Source: Ophiostoma sp. CBS 140.51
Lineage: Eukaryota > Ascomycota > Sordariomycetes > Ophiostomatales > Ophiostomataceae
Reading direction: 5' to 3'
Assembly (NCBI GenBank): GCA_029298735.1
Contig: JANSLP010000062.1
Coordinates: forward strand, 62,001-126,000
Length of the DNA stretch: 64,000 nucleotides
The notes under the pieces are model-generated. The model saw only the letters and a list, made by a program, of their open reading frames with translations, made no database searches and was not told the origin of the DNA. A program made the position numbers and the translations under genes. This document shows positions 46,303 through 56,784 of this stretch, in pieces. The first letter of the stretch is position 1. Every line of letters begins with the position of its first letter.

Positions 46303-47833
46303 TTTCTGGGTTATTTATCTCTCGACTATGTGTTTTTTAATAATAGTTTTATAACGAAACAACAACAGGAAAGAGACAAATAAAACGATAATATACAGAG
46401 GTAGATGTAAGCAGTTATATACTCATGTCACCAAGAAATAAAAAGGAAAATCGGTACAAAAAATAAAACAGAGAAGAGACGGGGGAGAGAAAGAGGAAAG
46501 ACAGAAGAAAAAGGAATCATCAATGAAGAAATCATCGAGGAAGAGACGAAGAATAGCACGCAGACAGACAACAAGAACAACAAGACAACGATTATCATCA
46601 AAAGCGCATCGAGAGAAGCGAAAGGAATAAGGTTCGACGCGGCTCGTGCCGTTAGTACGGTAGATGGCGCCCGACGTCACGTGAGAGTTGCAGGAGGACG
46701 ACTCCTGATTAGGAGGTCCGCTTTCGCGGCCTCTGATCAGATGTTGTGAAGGTGAGAGGAGAATAGAAGCTTTTACTGACTCTAGGACACTTTCGTCGCC
46801 AAACACACCTGCCATCAAAACAGAGTGCGAGTGGCGCGCTCCTCCTTTTTCATACAGCAAACACGACACCTTTTGGTTGTGGGCGTTGTAGAGAGAGAGA
46901 GAGGGCACGACTCTCCACACCGTTTCAGTACAAAAAATAAACATCCAATATCGGTCGATAACCGACTCGGCACTCGGCGCCACAACCGTGGTTCGAGTTT
47001 TCCTCATCTTTTTCCCCACGATCCTCCTACCAATCCATATAACGGCTATGGGCGGCTGCATACTTCCACGGGCATCGACTCGCCGTATAGTGTGTATAGT
47101 GCGGCGTCTTCAGTGTTCAACACGCGGTGTGCCGGCCTCCATAAACACCCCGTGAAAATGCTGCCAAGATGTTAAAAGCTTTGTTAATCTTTTCCCCGTG
47201 GGGACGCCACCACGCATGCCAACCCCACATCGCGACTGCATTTCTTGCAAGCTTAATCTGGCAGCTAGCAGAAAACATTTACTTAAAACATGCCCGTCTT
47301 ATGGCCGTTGTTTCTTGCCGTCATTTTTTTTTCTTCTCGCAGGTCTTTCGCTATCGCTCCCGCTCCTGCGACTCGCATAGCTATCGATAAAAGTCGCCGT
47401 CTACTACCAAGAACGGGGGTAGATAACAGGCTCCGAGAATCGTACTAAGTTATTCGGCCTTCCTTTACCGAAGTTGGCTGAAGCGCGTATTGTTCTCCCT
47501 GCTGTCTAAATTGAAAAGTCCCGGCCAAGACGTGATTTATTCCTTTGAAAGTTTGCAGATACGAAGAGAAGCGGTGTTAATATTGCCGATCTCGGAGACG
47601 GGCTCAAATATTATGAGACGGAGAATATCCGACAATTCTACGGAGTACCCAATAAAGTTTTATTACATATAAGACAACATTAAGACAACATTAAAAACGA
47701 AGGTATTGCCCGCAATATAACGTCCATCACTAATCTATCACAGCGGCGTCATTATTACAATAATTCAAACAGGCGACCGACGCGACCAACACGTCCAACA
47801 CGTCCATCGATAATAGGCCGGTTTTCAACTCGA
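46303..47833. other. Intergenic, possible old repeat
   Basis: Purine-rich on the plus strand at 46430-46660, a (GA)n microsatellite near 46890, then mixed sequence. A minus-strand frame at 46423-47061 is low-complexity. I looked for long terminal repeats and a primer-binding site and found nothing convincing. Confidence 0.35.
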
Positions 47834-49115
47834 CGCGCCGCCGCGGCCGTCCTTGTGGCCGTCTCGGCCATCGTCCTCCGACCAGGACTGGTCGGCCATG
47901 TAAACATCGACAAGTTTGGCAAGCTGTAACAATGGGCCGATAGTGTACCACTGAACGACGGAGCATGTGTCGTCGAGTACGCCGCCAATGCTTGCGAGGA
48001 TGTCGTCGTGCATTTCGATTCGAGCACCGTCTTTGCAGCCTGCGGCGACCCGCGCGGACGGACAAAATAGTACCCTCCAGCCGGGCAACGTTACGCAGCC
48101 GGCCGGCCCGAGGCGTACTTCCGCGAGCAACTGTTTAAGCACGACATCGAGACGGGCAAGCACGGAGCTGAAGATTAAGGGAGTCGAGGGCGATTTTGTG
48201 ACACATGGCATCGACGTCTGGCCATCAATAAATAACCCGACGACAGTACACATTTTCGCCGTGCGGTACATACGAGGCGGGGACTCGGTCAGTATCTTCT
48301 CGCACAAGCTTGGCACAAATACGGTCACACTTCTTAAAGATGCTAAGCATAAGAATATTTATACAGCTAATGGCGTGGCCGTAACGGGGCCTTTGTAAGT
48401 AATATATAATTACGCTTGTCTTAAGAGCGTTTATTAACGTGTATCTTTACTAATAGCGGGCTTATAGTAAGTTTTATATAATAAACGACCGCTACTTTTT
48501 TTAACCCATAGCGAACACTCGAAGAAAAGTCTAAACCATAGTCATGGGCCACGAATGTCTAATACTGAGATATTTCAGAAGAAGCCACCACGTGCAAGAC
48601 AGTTGCAGGCCCATACCCGGCTGCCAATGGAATCGCAGTTTAGGAAGACAAGTTGTTTGTTGGCGACTCATAAAACGGCACATTGCGCGTCTTCCAGCAA
48701 CACCCCAATCACGATGTCGAGTATCTGTCCCAAGTTGAGCTTGGCGCCGCTGCCGACAATATCAAGATCGACCCTTCGAATAGCGACTTAATTGTTGCGA
48801 GTATATATTATGAGACTCTCAATGATTTTATATCTTTCCTAACAAATTCTAGTCTTCCCAACAGTCGAGAACCTGCCGGAGTACCTGGCCAACGTCGAGA
48901 AGCTAGGAAAAACTCTACGCGTACCGGCTGCCACGCTGCGGCTTCCGAAAGCCAATGGCTATGCACCTGAATTAATATACTTTGACGATGGCGGAGTCGT
49001 GAGTGACCTGACGGCCATGGCTATTGACCCATACAACAATGTTCTGATTGGTGCGGCTGTTTTGCAATATGGTGGTTTCGCTGTCTGTAAGATTGGTCAT
49101 ACAAAACCCGCGTAG
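47834..49115 (+). pseudogene. Serum paraoxonase/arylesterase-like lactonase, heavily interrupted
   Basis: The plus strand encodes a fungal paraoxonase-like six-blade propeller protein. It has a hydrophobic N-terminal anchor (AAAAVLVAVSAIVLRPGLVG), then CEDVVVHFDSSTVFAACGDP, EAYFREQLFKHDIETGK, GVEGDFVTHGIDVWPS, GGDSVSIFSHKLGTNTVTLL, GPYPAANGIAV, NGTLRVFQQHPNHDVEYLSQ and a normal C terminus ending at 49113-49115. In-frame stops occur at 47927 (TAA), 48068 (TAG), 48641 (TAG) and 48671 (TAA), with a frameshift near 48165. The TAG at 48068 sits at the Trp of a KWYPP motif (TGG to TAG). The family hydrolyses lactones and aryl esters at the membrane. Confidence 0.7.
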
Positions 49116-49316
49116 TTGGCTCTGTACATCACTTTTGCTACACACACACTATCAATTTATAAAGCGGCACAGCTTGTATTCAGTGTAAGACGCCCACCAA
49201 GGCTGCCATCAATTCCGTAGGCATGTTTATCTGGAGATTCTCCGCAGTCCAAATTTTGTCAAGAACATAACAACATCATCATCATTGATCCAAATTCCAT
49301 AGAATACACGTACAAT

Positions 49317-51852
49317 ATGAGCGATGGTATCGAGAACCTGGGTCCATACCCTCGGGGCCCATTGTCGTTTGCCGTTTCTGTCGTCGCCAACGTGTCAGGT
49401 CACTACCGACAGCTAGCCAACGTACGATACGAGCTGCCTGTAAAGAGTCCCAAGACATTCTTGTGCGGTGGTGATGCCGTTCGCCTTTGTCTACGTGTCA
49501 TCGGGGTCTTCTCCCATCCGGCGAACCGCATCGCCATCGAGGGCGAGTTGTCACTTGCAGCTGATGCCTACACCCGCGGCGGGCTGTCACCGGCCCCTCA
49601 TTACCTGGACAACGGTTATTCATACCGCATGCACTATCAGAGAGCGTGGCCGCCAGCACCATGGCTGCGCGGGTTTCCGTTTATTGCGCTGGCTCTCGAC
49701 CTTGCAGCTTTTTACGATCCTTCAACGCAAATATTCGACGCCAACATGAAAGCCGAGCCTCTAGGCCTCGCCTACGGAAACGATAATATCAAGTACGGCG
49801 TCGGCATCATCGACATTACCAACATCGACAACATAGGCTACGGTATCATCGCAGCCGGTCACAAACAGGTTTACACCGACAGAATGATCTTCGAACAAAT
49901 GGAAGAAAAATACGACTATCTCGTAGAACCACACTCACGTTCGCCCCTATCCGCGAAGCAGTACATGGACAGGTTTGGCTACAAACTCGAAAGCCAGCTT
50001 GATATCCGAGCAGTCCATCATCTAGAGACAAAGCTTCTAATACCGCCAGAGACTCTTGAAGGTCTGTCGGATATGTAGAAACTAAAACATATCTACGTGA
50101 ACAATCGCTAACAATGCTTTTAGCTGTCTGGCCGCTTCCTAAAGAAAGAGAAACAAATACAAGTCTGTCCAGAGAAGCTGATACATCAAACGAAAAGCAT
50201 ATCATCTCACCATTGGCAGATATGGTAGCCGCACGACTTATCAACGCTATTCTCCGAGATGCAAATAGTGACAACAATCACACGGATAACCCCACGACAA
50301 TAATATCTGGACTTGCAGGTAATACGGCCCTCATAATGCCCAACTCTAGTGCGCAAGCTACTCTTCGGCAACACCTTCTTCGGAAAGCCTTTGAGCTGCA
50401 CCAGGCCCACCATGCAGCACAAGTTCAACTTCTAGTTCTTGCATTCGCTGGACAAACGCATCTGCCGTGGGCCTCCTTCACAGGTCTTTCGATAGCGGTG
50501 CTCCGAGAAATTCTGCAACATCCAGATATGCAACAGGCAAAGTCCATCACACTTTGCATCGATACGATACAAGGCACACCCGCAGAGGTTGTTAAAGTAC
50601 TGTCTTCGGCACCTGCAAGATTCGAGCAGCTGTGCTTTCTCGAGAGCCCGCAAAGGACAAACGATGACGCAGCGACGGAGCTGTACCGGAACGTTCCTGA
50701 ACTGTCTCTTCTTCGAAAAGGAGTCCGCATTACACTTGCTGGAGCCTGTTCGGCTTCCCTGCGCAACAGAATGTGGATGCCAACATTGAGCACCACTGGA
50801 CTAGCAAATCACTTCAAGGCGTTCCCTATTCAGAACATATTTGTCCAGTTTCAGTATGGCCCCGAACCTCGGAAAATCAAGTCATTTCTTCCCTGGTACT
50901 TTCACCTGGCCGATACATTGCTCTCGCCAGAGGTGTTTTCAGCTAGTCTTCTTCGCTTCTTGTATCACATAACTTTGCAGGGGTCTGAAGGGACTTCCCT
51001 CCTGTTTGCCCACAACACGGCAAGTCTATCAGAACTCACATTCAGACCATTAGAGCCCCTGGAGCAGCTGGAGTCCATCACTCGTGGTTTCCAGATTGGG
51101 CATCCCGCTGCCGAAAATCTCGCCATCCCTTTCGCTCCATTTGACATGGACAGACGGACGAGAGATTATAACGAAGACAGTTTGAATAAGCTGACCAGTA
51201 TCCAGTGCTGGCCGCTTGTCCGAGATCTCGTACCGGGGAGCTGGACAGTTGTTGTGTCCGCAGAAGATCATGGCAGTGTTACTTACTCGGACTGGGTCGA
51301 CCGCCGGCCCAACGTTCTACGGTATGCATTTCTACGGATTGGTGACGATGGCCAACCTGACTTGATAGGAGATCTCGATACGTTTTTGCGCTTGACGGCG
51401 CCAGATATCGAAGTCAACGTTGTCAACCAAAAGATGGCCGAGTTGGAGGATCTGATGAGCCAAATCCAAAACAAGGAGACCGTGACCGGAGATGCCATAT
51501 CAGGGAAACGCGTGCGGGTCATTGATAGCAACGAGGCACTCGCTATGTTATCAAGCTTCCTAGACGACGCAAGATCCTACGGGCGAGACACGTTGCACAC
51601 CTGTTTCCTAGAAGGCATGTACAGGTTTTTGCAGTTTGCAATGCTTCCTCTCTGGTTTACTCATACTAACTACTGTACATAGATCCAGATCTCACGGAAC
51701 ACTGGTACCCTGACATACAAGACCAAAGAGACACTGGTGTCGATACGCATCTACGCCCACAACCCCCAATAGTACCCAAACGACCAAGTGCCTCGTTTGC
51801 CAATTTTTTGGATCTGAACAGTGACAGCGAAAGCGACAGTGACAACGAATAA
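49317..51852 (+). CDS. Unrecognised protein, probably one gene with two or more introns
   Basis: Two long open stretches, 49317-50078 and 50114-51682, join in frame if the intron 50062-50123 (GTCTGT donor, GCTAACA branch site, TTTTAG acceptor) is removed, giving LLIPPETLEAVWPLPKERET at the junction. A further exon of about 55 codons ending at 51850-51852 (acidic tail LNSDSESDSDNE) follows a TACTAAC...CATAG signal near 51687. I could not place its donor in phase, so the 3' end of the model is uncertain. The first part is rich in Tyr, Ile and Asn (AYGNDNIKYGVGIIDITNID). The second is leucine-rich and helical (LLRKAFELHQAHHAAQVQLL) with possible coiled coil. No family recognised. It lies right after the decayed block but is itself undamaged. 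Confidence 0.6.
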
Positions 51853-52278
51853 AATACGGTTCGAACCAGTGCGAAGAGTTGTATAGCGTAAGAACTGTAT
51901 AATATCTGTGGAATATATTACAAAAATCCAACATATATCTATATAAACGATCTGTCATCATAACCAAAGCTATCGGTAATTACAACAATCCTGCACTCTG
52001 TCCGTACATCGTTGTGAAGGGCCTTGCAGCCGTTACCATTGATATTTTCAACAGTGTGATGACTGGCGCGATAGTTTTTTTCCGCTGTTTGTAAGATTTG
52101 TATCACTTAATTGACGTAACAAATCCCTCGCACCATTCAAGACAAAAGTCAATTGGAAACGGCACGAATGCCTTAAGCGTACTCTCGACTACACGTACTC
52201 TTGCAGATCCTATACCGGTCGCAATGACCCAACCTAGTCGGCACTCTACTTCGTAAAGCCAGTTACTGCCGATTGAAC

Positions 52279-52590
52279 TCAACTTGCTGCCACAACCTTG
52301 ATCAGAATCCCATCTGTCACGGAGTACAGATTCTGGAATACCGTCGAGTTGTAGGATGCGCTAGTTGTGTTCCCAGCAACACCCATTGAACCGCCATCGG
52401 TGCCACATCCCACAATGGAAGCAGCCTTTTGTGCATCGGTGCCGTTGGCCCCGGCACCTCCATCCAGCGTAGTTGCAATGTCTTCAAAAAGAACGCTTGA
52501 ATTCGTGCGATGCTGCCATTGTTACTGTCGAAGGTTGGGACGATGTAGCTAAGTAGCTGTTCTCTTTGCTTCGTGACTCTCCTTGCCCTA
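52279..52590 (-). pseudogene. Unidentified coding remnant
   Basis: The minus strand reads QLLSYIVPTFDSNNGSIARI, then after a frame change FEDIATTLDGGAGANGTDAQ, KAASIVGCGTDGGSMGVAGN and FQNLYSVTDGILIKVVAAS to a stop at 52279-52281. Composition and codon use look protein-coding, and the frame change suggests decay, but I do not recognise the family. Confidence 0.3.
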
Positions 52591-52908
52591 CAACAAGAAA
52601 CCTGTAAGTTGCGGAGTGGAAGGGTGCGATGCTCTTATGTGAGTCCACGAAGCTTTGTGTCCCCGGTTCTCCCATACCCCTCGCTGTTCGTAAGCAGGAT
52701 ATGCCAAGAGTATTCAGGTCAGTATGCATCGCCATCAGCACGTTTTTCGTCACGGTCTGTTTCGGAGGTGATGAGAAGAGCGATGTGTATATTGTTAGAT
52801 GACCGGCTGTATATTTCCTCGTTTCGTAGTATAATCTCGGTCCTCCCACGAATCCGACTGCTCGATGCATTTTGCGTAGGTGTTGCCGAATTGGGAGCGT
52901 GTGCGCTG

Positions 52909-52936
52909 CCGTGATTCCACTTCCAGGGAATCACGG
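52909..52936. repeat. Perfect 10-bp inverted repeat
   Basis: CCGTGATTCC (52909-52918) and GGAATCACGG (52927-52936) are exact reverse complements around an eight-base loop. Could be a dimer-binding site or a small hairpin; no partner gene is certain. Confidence 0.5.
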
Positions 52937-53072
52937 TCTGAAAACATGCCTCGCCATAAGCACGTGGTTAAAATCGCCCATTCTTATTTGCTCGGGTTTG
53001 TTGACGGCGGTGCTCACCTTGGCTTTTAATAGTCTCCGTTTTGGCGGTTGTTAGTGCCGAATGCGTCAGACC

Positions 53073-53113
53073 CGGAGCGAAGACCGTAAGTGGAGGCACC
53101 GGTGCGAAGGCCG
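53073..53113. promoter_or_regulatory. Second pair of CGG-N8-CCG inverted triplets
   Basis: CGG-AGCGAAGA-CCG at 53073-53086 and CGG-TGCGAAGG-CCG at 53100-53113. They have the same spacing and GCGAAG core as the pair near 42.35 kb. Located about 850 bases upstream of the dynamin start. Confidence 0.4.
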
Positions 53114-53845
53114 AAAACCGCATGGCTGCCGGTTACGGCCGACCTGTCGCAAAGGATATTGTTAAAAGAGTTTGTTACTGGAAGAAAATATCATTTCAGT
53201 GATCGTACTGTTGAGTTGAGACGAGGTGGCCATGGGTCAACTTGTGGTAGGCACAATCCAAAACGGGTGCTCCTTCCTCGTTACAAACAAGCAAGGTCCC
53301 GTCTTTCACGGAAAGGAAGTAAAACATCGTACCTTCTACCCGCACCAAACGGGTTCGTAGATACAATTAGAATTTACATGTGATCGCATCTTCTCCCGCT
53401 TCATTTCAGATATGTCAATCTATTTTCCGAAACAAACAAACAAACAATAGGCGTCGCACAAGTTTCGAGAATATTCCCCTATCCACCCTCTCGTTTGCCA
53501 CAACAAAGTCAACACTGCCAACGACATGACTACCTGGTCTGTCAACATGTGTTATATGACTGTTACTTCAGTGAGCAGCGGCAGGCTACCAAACGTTAAT
53601 TTCACTCAATTCCGACACATCATGAGATTCTCAAACAAAAGGGTTCCAAGACATCGTGTTACTTGCAAACACCAGTGTCACAGTGAAGTGAACGCGGCGG
53701 CGTGCGTGCGCCTCATGCAAACGAAGCAAAACAAATCAACAGCTTTTGAGCCGCAATTTGCAATATTTTCTTTCCAACAATAAGCTTCAAACAGTTCAAA
53801 CAGTTTACTGTCTCCCATTCACTTGCCGCGTTCATGACGGATCTG

Positions 53846-53854
53846 TATATAAAG
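53846..53854 (+). promoter_or_regulatory. TATA-like element of the dynamin gene
   Basis: TATATAAAG about 100 bases before the ATG at 53956, followed by a CT-rich stretch as in many fungal core promoters. Confidence 0.45.
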
Positions 53855-53955
53855 ATACGCATTCCGAGAACCGTCTTGTAATTGAAGTTTTTGTTTTCCT
53901 TGTCTTCATCATCCACCTCACATCACCATCACTTACCGCCTACCACTGAAACACA

Positions 53956-56519
53956 ATGTCTGCCAAGCACAGCTTGAGCAACGACACCTTCCTGTCGAAG
54001 ATCGACAGATTGCGAGAGACCAATGTCGGCTCCCTCATCCCCTTGCCCCAGGTCATTGTCGTTGGCGACCAGTCGTCTGGAAAGAGTTCGACCTTGGAGA
54101 GTCTGACTGGTTTTGCCTTTCCCCGCGCTGCAACCCTCTGCACTCGATATGCCACTCAGATTTCTTGCATTCGCGCTCCGGTCAAGGAGATTGTTGTCTC
54201 CATCATCCCACGTCCCGATGCATCGGAGGAACTCAAGGCTCGTCTTCAAGCCTTCCGTCACACACTCGACAGAATGGATGATGCTTCTCTTGCCAATGTC
54301 TTTCATGAGGTGAGATATCTAATCTCAGATGCCCATTGGGATAAATGCTAACAATAGTCATCACTAGGCCAACACTGCAATGGGCATTCGCATAAGCGGC
54401 AATGACGACGATGGTGTCTCGGCGTTCAGCGAGGACACTCTGAAGATCGACATCAGCGGGCCGGATGTAAGTCGTGAACACCTACGACAATTCTCACCTC
54501 CATGTCCATCATCGCTGACAATGACATCAGGAAACACATTTGACGCTTGTCGATGTTCCCGGTATCTTTCGTGTCACAACACCAGGTGAATACACGCCAA
54601 CAGTCCCATGATATTCTCTAATTGTACAGCGGCTAATACTTCAATGCCCCGATCAGGTCTCACGACTGACAGTGACATCCAGCTTGTCCGCAACATGGTC
54701 AAGCGCTACATGGAGAATCCAAGGACCATCATCCTCGCAGTCATTCCCTGCAACGTCGACATTACCAATCAAGAAATTCTTCGACTTGCGGCCGAGGCTG
54801 ACCCCGAAGGTGTCCGCACCATGGGTGTCTTGACAAAGCCAGATCTGGCCCAAGAGCGCGCTATTCAGGATATTATCCTTGAGCTTATCAACGGTCAGCG
54901 CAATCCTCTGAAGCTGGGCTACTGTGCTCTTTTGAACCGCGGCGCCGATGACAACTCCTCGTCTGCAGAGGCCCTTCACGCGTCCGAGCGGGCATTCTTC
55001 CAGGCACCGCCTTGGTCCACATGCAGTGCCACCGCGTTAGGATCGGACTCTCTTCGGGCACACTTGCGTGTTCTTCTCCTGGATATCTCCAAACGTGAGT
55101 TTCCACATGTTCGGGCACAAATCGAAATACGGCACCAAGCTTGCACAGACCAGCTTGCTGCACTTGGTCCCTCTCGTGCCGACGAATCTTCCCAGCGGCG
55201 TCATCTGGTGCAAATAGCTGCCCGTGCGCAGGACATCACCAAGAGCGCAATCAATGGCTACTACACCGGAGATGACGGACTCTTCCAACGCATACCCGCT
55301 CTGCGCCTCATTACGAAGCTTGTTCAAGAGAATGACATATTCGCCGACACGTTTCGCAAAAATGGCCACATCCAGGAGTTTCGTGGCGACGACAGCAAAA
55401 AGGGGCCCAAAAAGGGGACGGAAAACGAAGATGACGAAGAGGGCGATGACGTTCTTGGATTGACACAAGCCATCTTCAACATCGGTATCGACGACCACGG
55501 CAACAATATTCTTGATGGAAATGGAGAAGACGACGTGGAGTCCGTTTTCCCATCTGCACTGGAATCCTATGGAGAACTTCTGGACATCATCGCTCCGACA
55601 AAGAAATTCCCACCTCCTGCGCAGGGTCCATTGACTGGTCTCATTCAAAAGGTCTACAAGAACACCAGGGGCCCAGAGCTCGGAACGGTAAGTTGTTTCC
55701 ATTCTTGGATTAGGCGATGATATTGGCGAGGAAGATAAAATGGTTTGCCTTGATACGAAACTGACTTGTTGGACTTCCCCTTTCTAGTTCAATGGAACGG
55801 TTCTTGCCACCATCTTTCGTATGATCACGACGAGATGGGAGCCGCTGATTCTTGCTCACGTCAGTACAGCAATTCTGTCTGTACATGGATACATTCACAA
55901 CCTCCTACTGGAGATATGTCCGGATCCAACATTGCGCGACATGCTTTGGGAAGTGCTACTTCGAGACGAACTGCGGGCCCGATACAAGGCTGCCATGGCT
56001 CACAGCTCTTTTCTGATCAGCATCGAGCGCAGCGGACTGCCCATCACGCTCAACCACCACTTCAACACCACTGTGCGGGACAAGCGCCAAGGACGTTTCC
56101 TCACCAGCATTCAGAAGAATACCAAGAAAATGAAAAATATTTTTGCATCCGATGAGGATTGGATACAACAGGGCGACCAAAATGTCGACGCTGTTCCCCT
56201 TGATTTTCTAAACAAGTTGGCCGCAAACATGGACACCAGCGAACATGTCTGCGCGGATCTTCTCGATACCATTGAGAGCTACTACGGTGTGGCGCGCGAG
56301 CGATTTGTCGATACATTGTGCCAGCATGTCATCTATCATATGTTGCTCACAGGCCCCGACAGCCCGCTCAAAATTTTGTCTCCTGACCATATTATGACAC
56401 TCAGCACCGACCAGCTGGACTCTATTGCCCGTGAGGATGCTGTTACGCTCAATCAACGCCAGCTATTGGGCCGCCAATTGGATAGCCTTGACGAGGCCAT
56501 GAAGGTCTTGCGCAGTTGA
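53956..56519 (+). CDS. Dynamin-superfamily GTPase (Mx/dynamin-like), intact
   Basis: Five exons (53956-54309, 54368-54466, 54531-54585, 54657-55687, 55788-56519) give 756 residues. GTPase motifs are complete: G1 GDQSSGKSS at 37-45, G3 DVPG at 159-162, and G4 TKPD at 229-232; the LTTDSDIQLVRNMV helix follows G3. The central and C-terminal regions carry the stalk (FNGTVLATIFRMITTRWEPL onward) and a GTPase effector domain-like end (FVDTLCQHVIYHMLL; LGRQLDSLDEAMKVL). There is no pleckstrin or proline-rich domain, so it fits the fungal Mx-like group. A charged Lys/Asp/Glu insert at about 413-434 is unusual. It probably self-assembles on internal membranes. The switch-I region reads FPRAATLCTRYATQI, slightly unlike the usual FPR-x-x-x-LCTR form. 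Confidence 0.9.
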
Positions 56520-56784
56520 GATGTGCCCTGAATGAAGATTAGGGAGGAAATATACAGGCGAACGATGACCCGTGGGAGGGAGGTAGGGGGTTTATTGATT
56601 CGATTCATTTCGAGCACCGTGCTCGAAGCTTTTTAAGTGAACACTAGGCAGGACACTTTATTTCCTTCAAAGTTTTGGGCACTCGAGTGCTAGGTCTTTG
56701 TCTTTGAAAGTATTGGAATTTATTACTTATTTTATTTTTGTGTGTATTTATTTCTTATTTTGTGATTCTAACCACAGGCAAGAG

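Larger units (their letters stand above)
51853..53955. other. Intergenic before the dynamin gene
   Basis: Contains a decayed coding scrap (52279-52590), a perfect hairpin (52909-52936), a CGG-N8-CCG pair (53073-53113) and a TATA element (53846-53854), each listed separately. No intact gene seen. Confidence 0.45.

Noticed and set aside
46620..47010. Possible retroelement LTR or primer-binding site (TGGCGCCCGA near 46665, GGTTCGAG near 46990)
   Set aside because: I could not find matching terminal repeats, target-site duplications or any gag/pol coding trace.
46423..47061. 212-codon minus-strand frame
   Set aside because: Low-complexity Phe/Leu/Ser C terminus from a purine-rich tract and no family features.
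21592..49115. All frame breaks being sequencing errors
   Set aside because: Some indels are in homopolymers, but the large deletion in the alcohol dehydrogenase, the truncated genes, the lost splice acceptor and the many transition-type stops cannot be explained that way, and intact genes in between are error-free.
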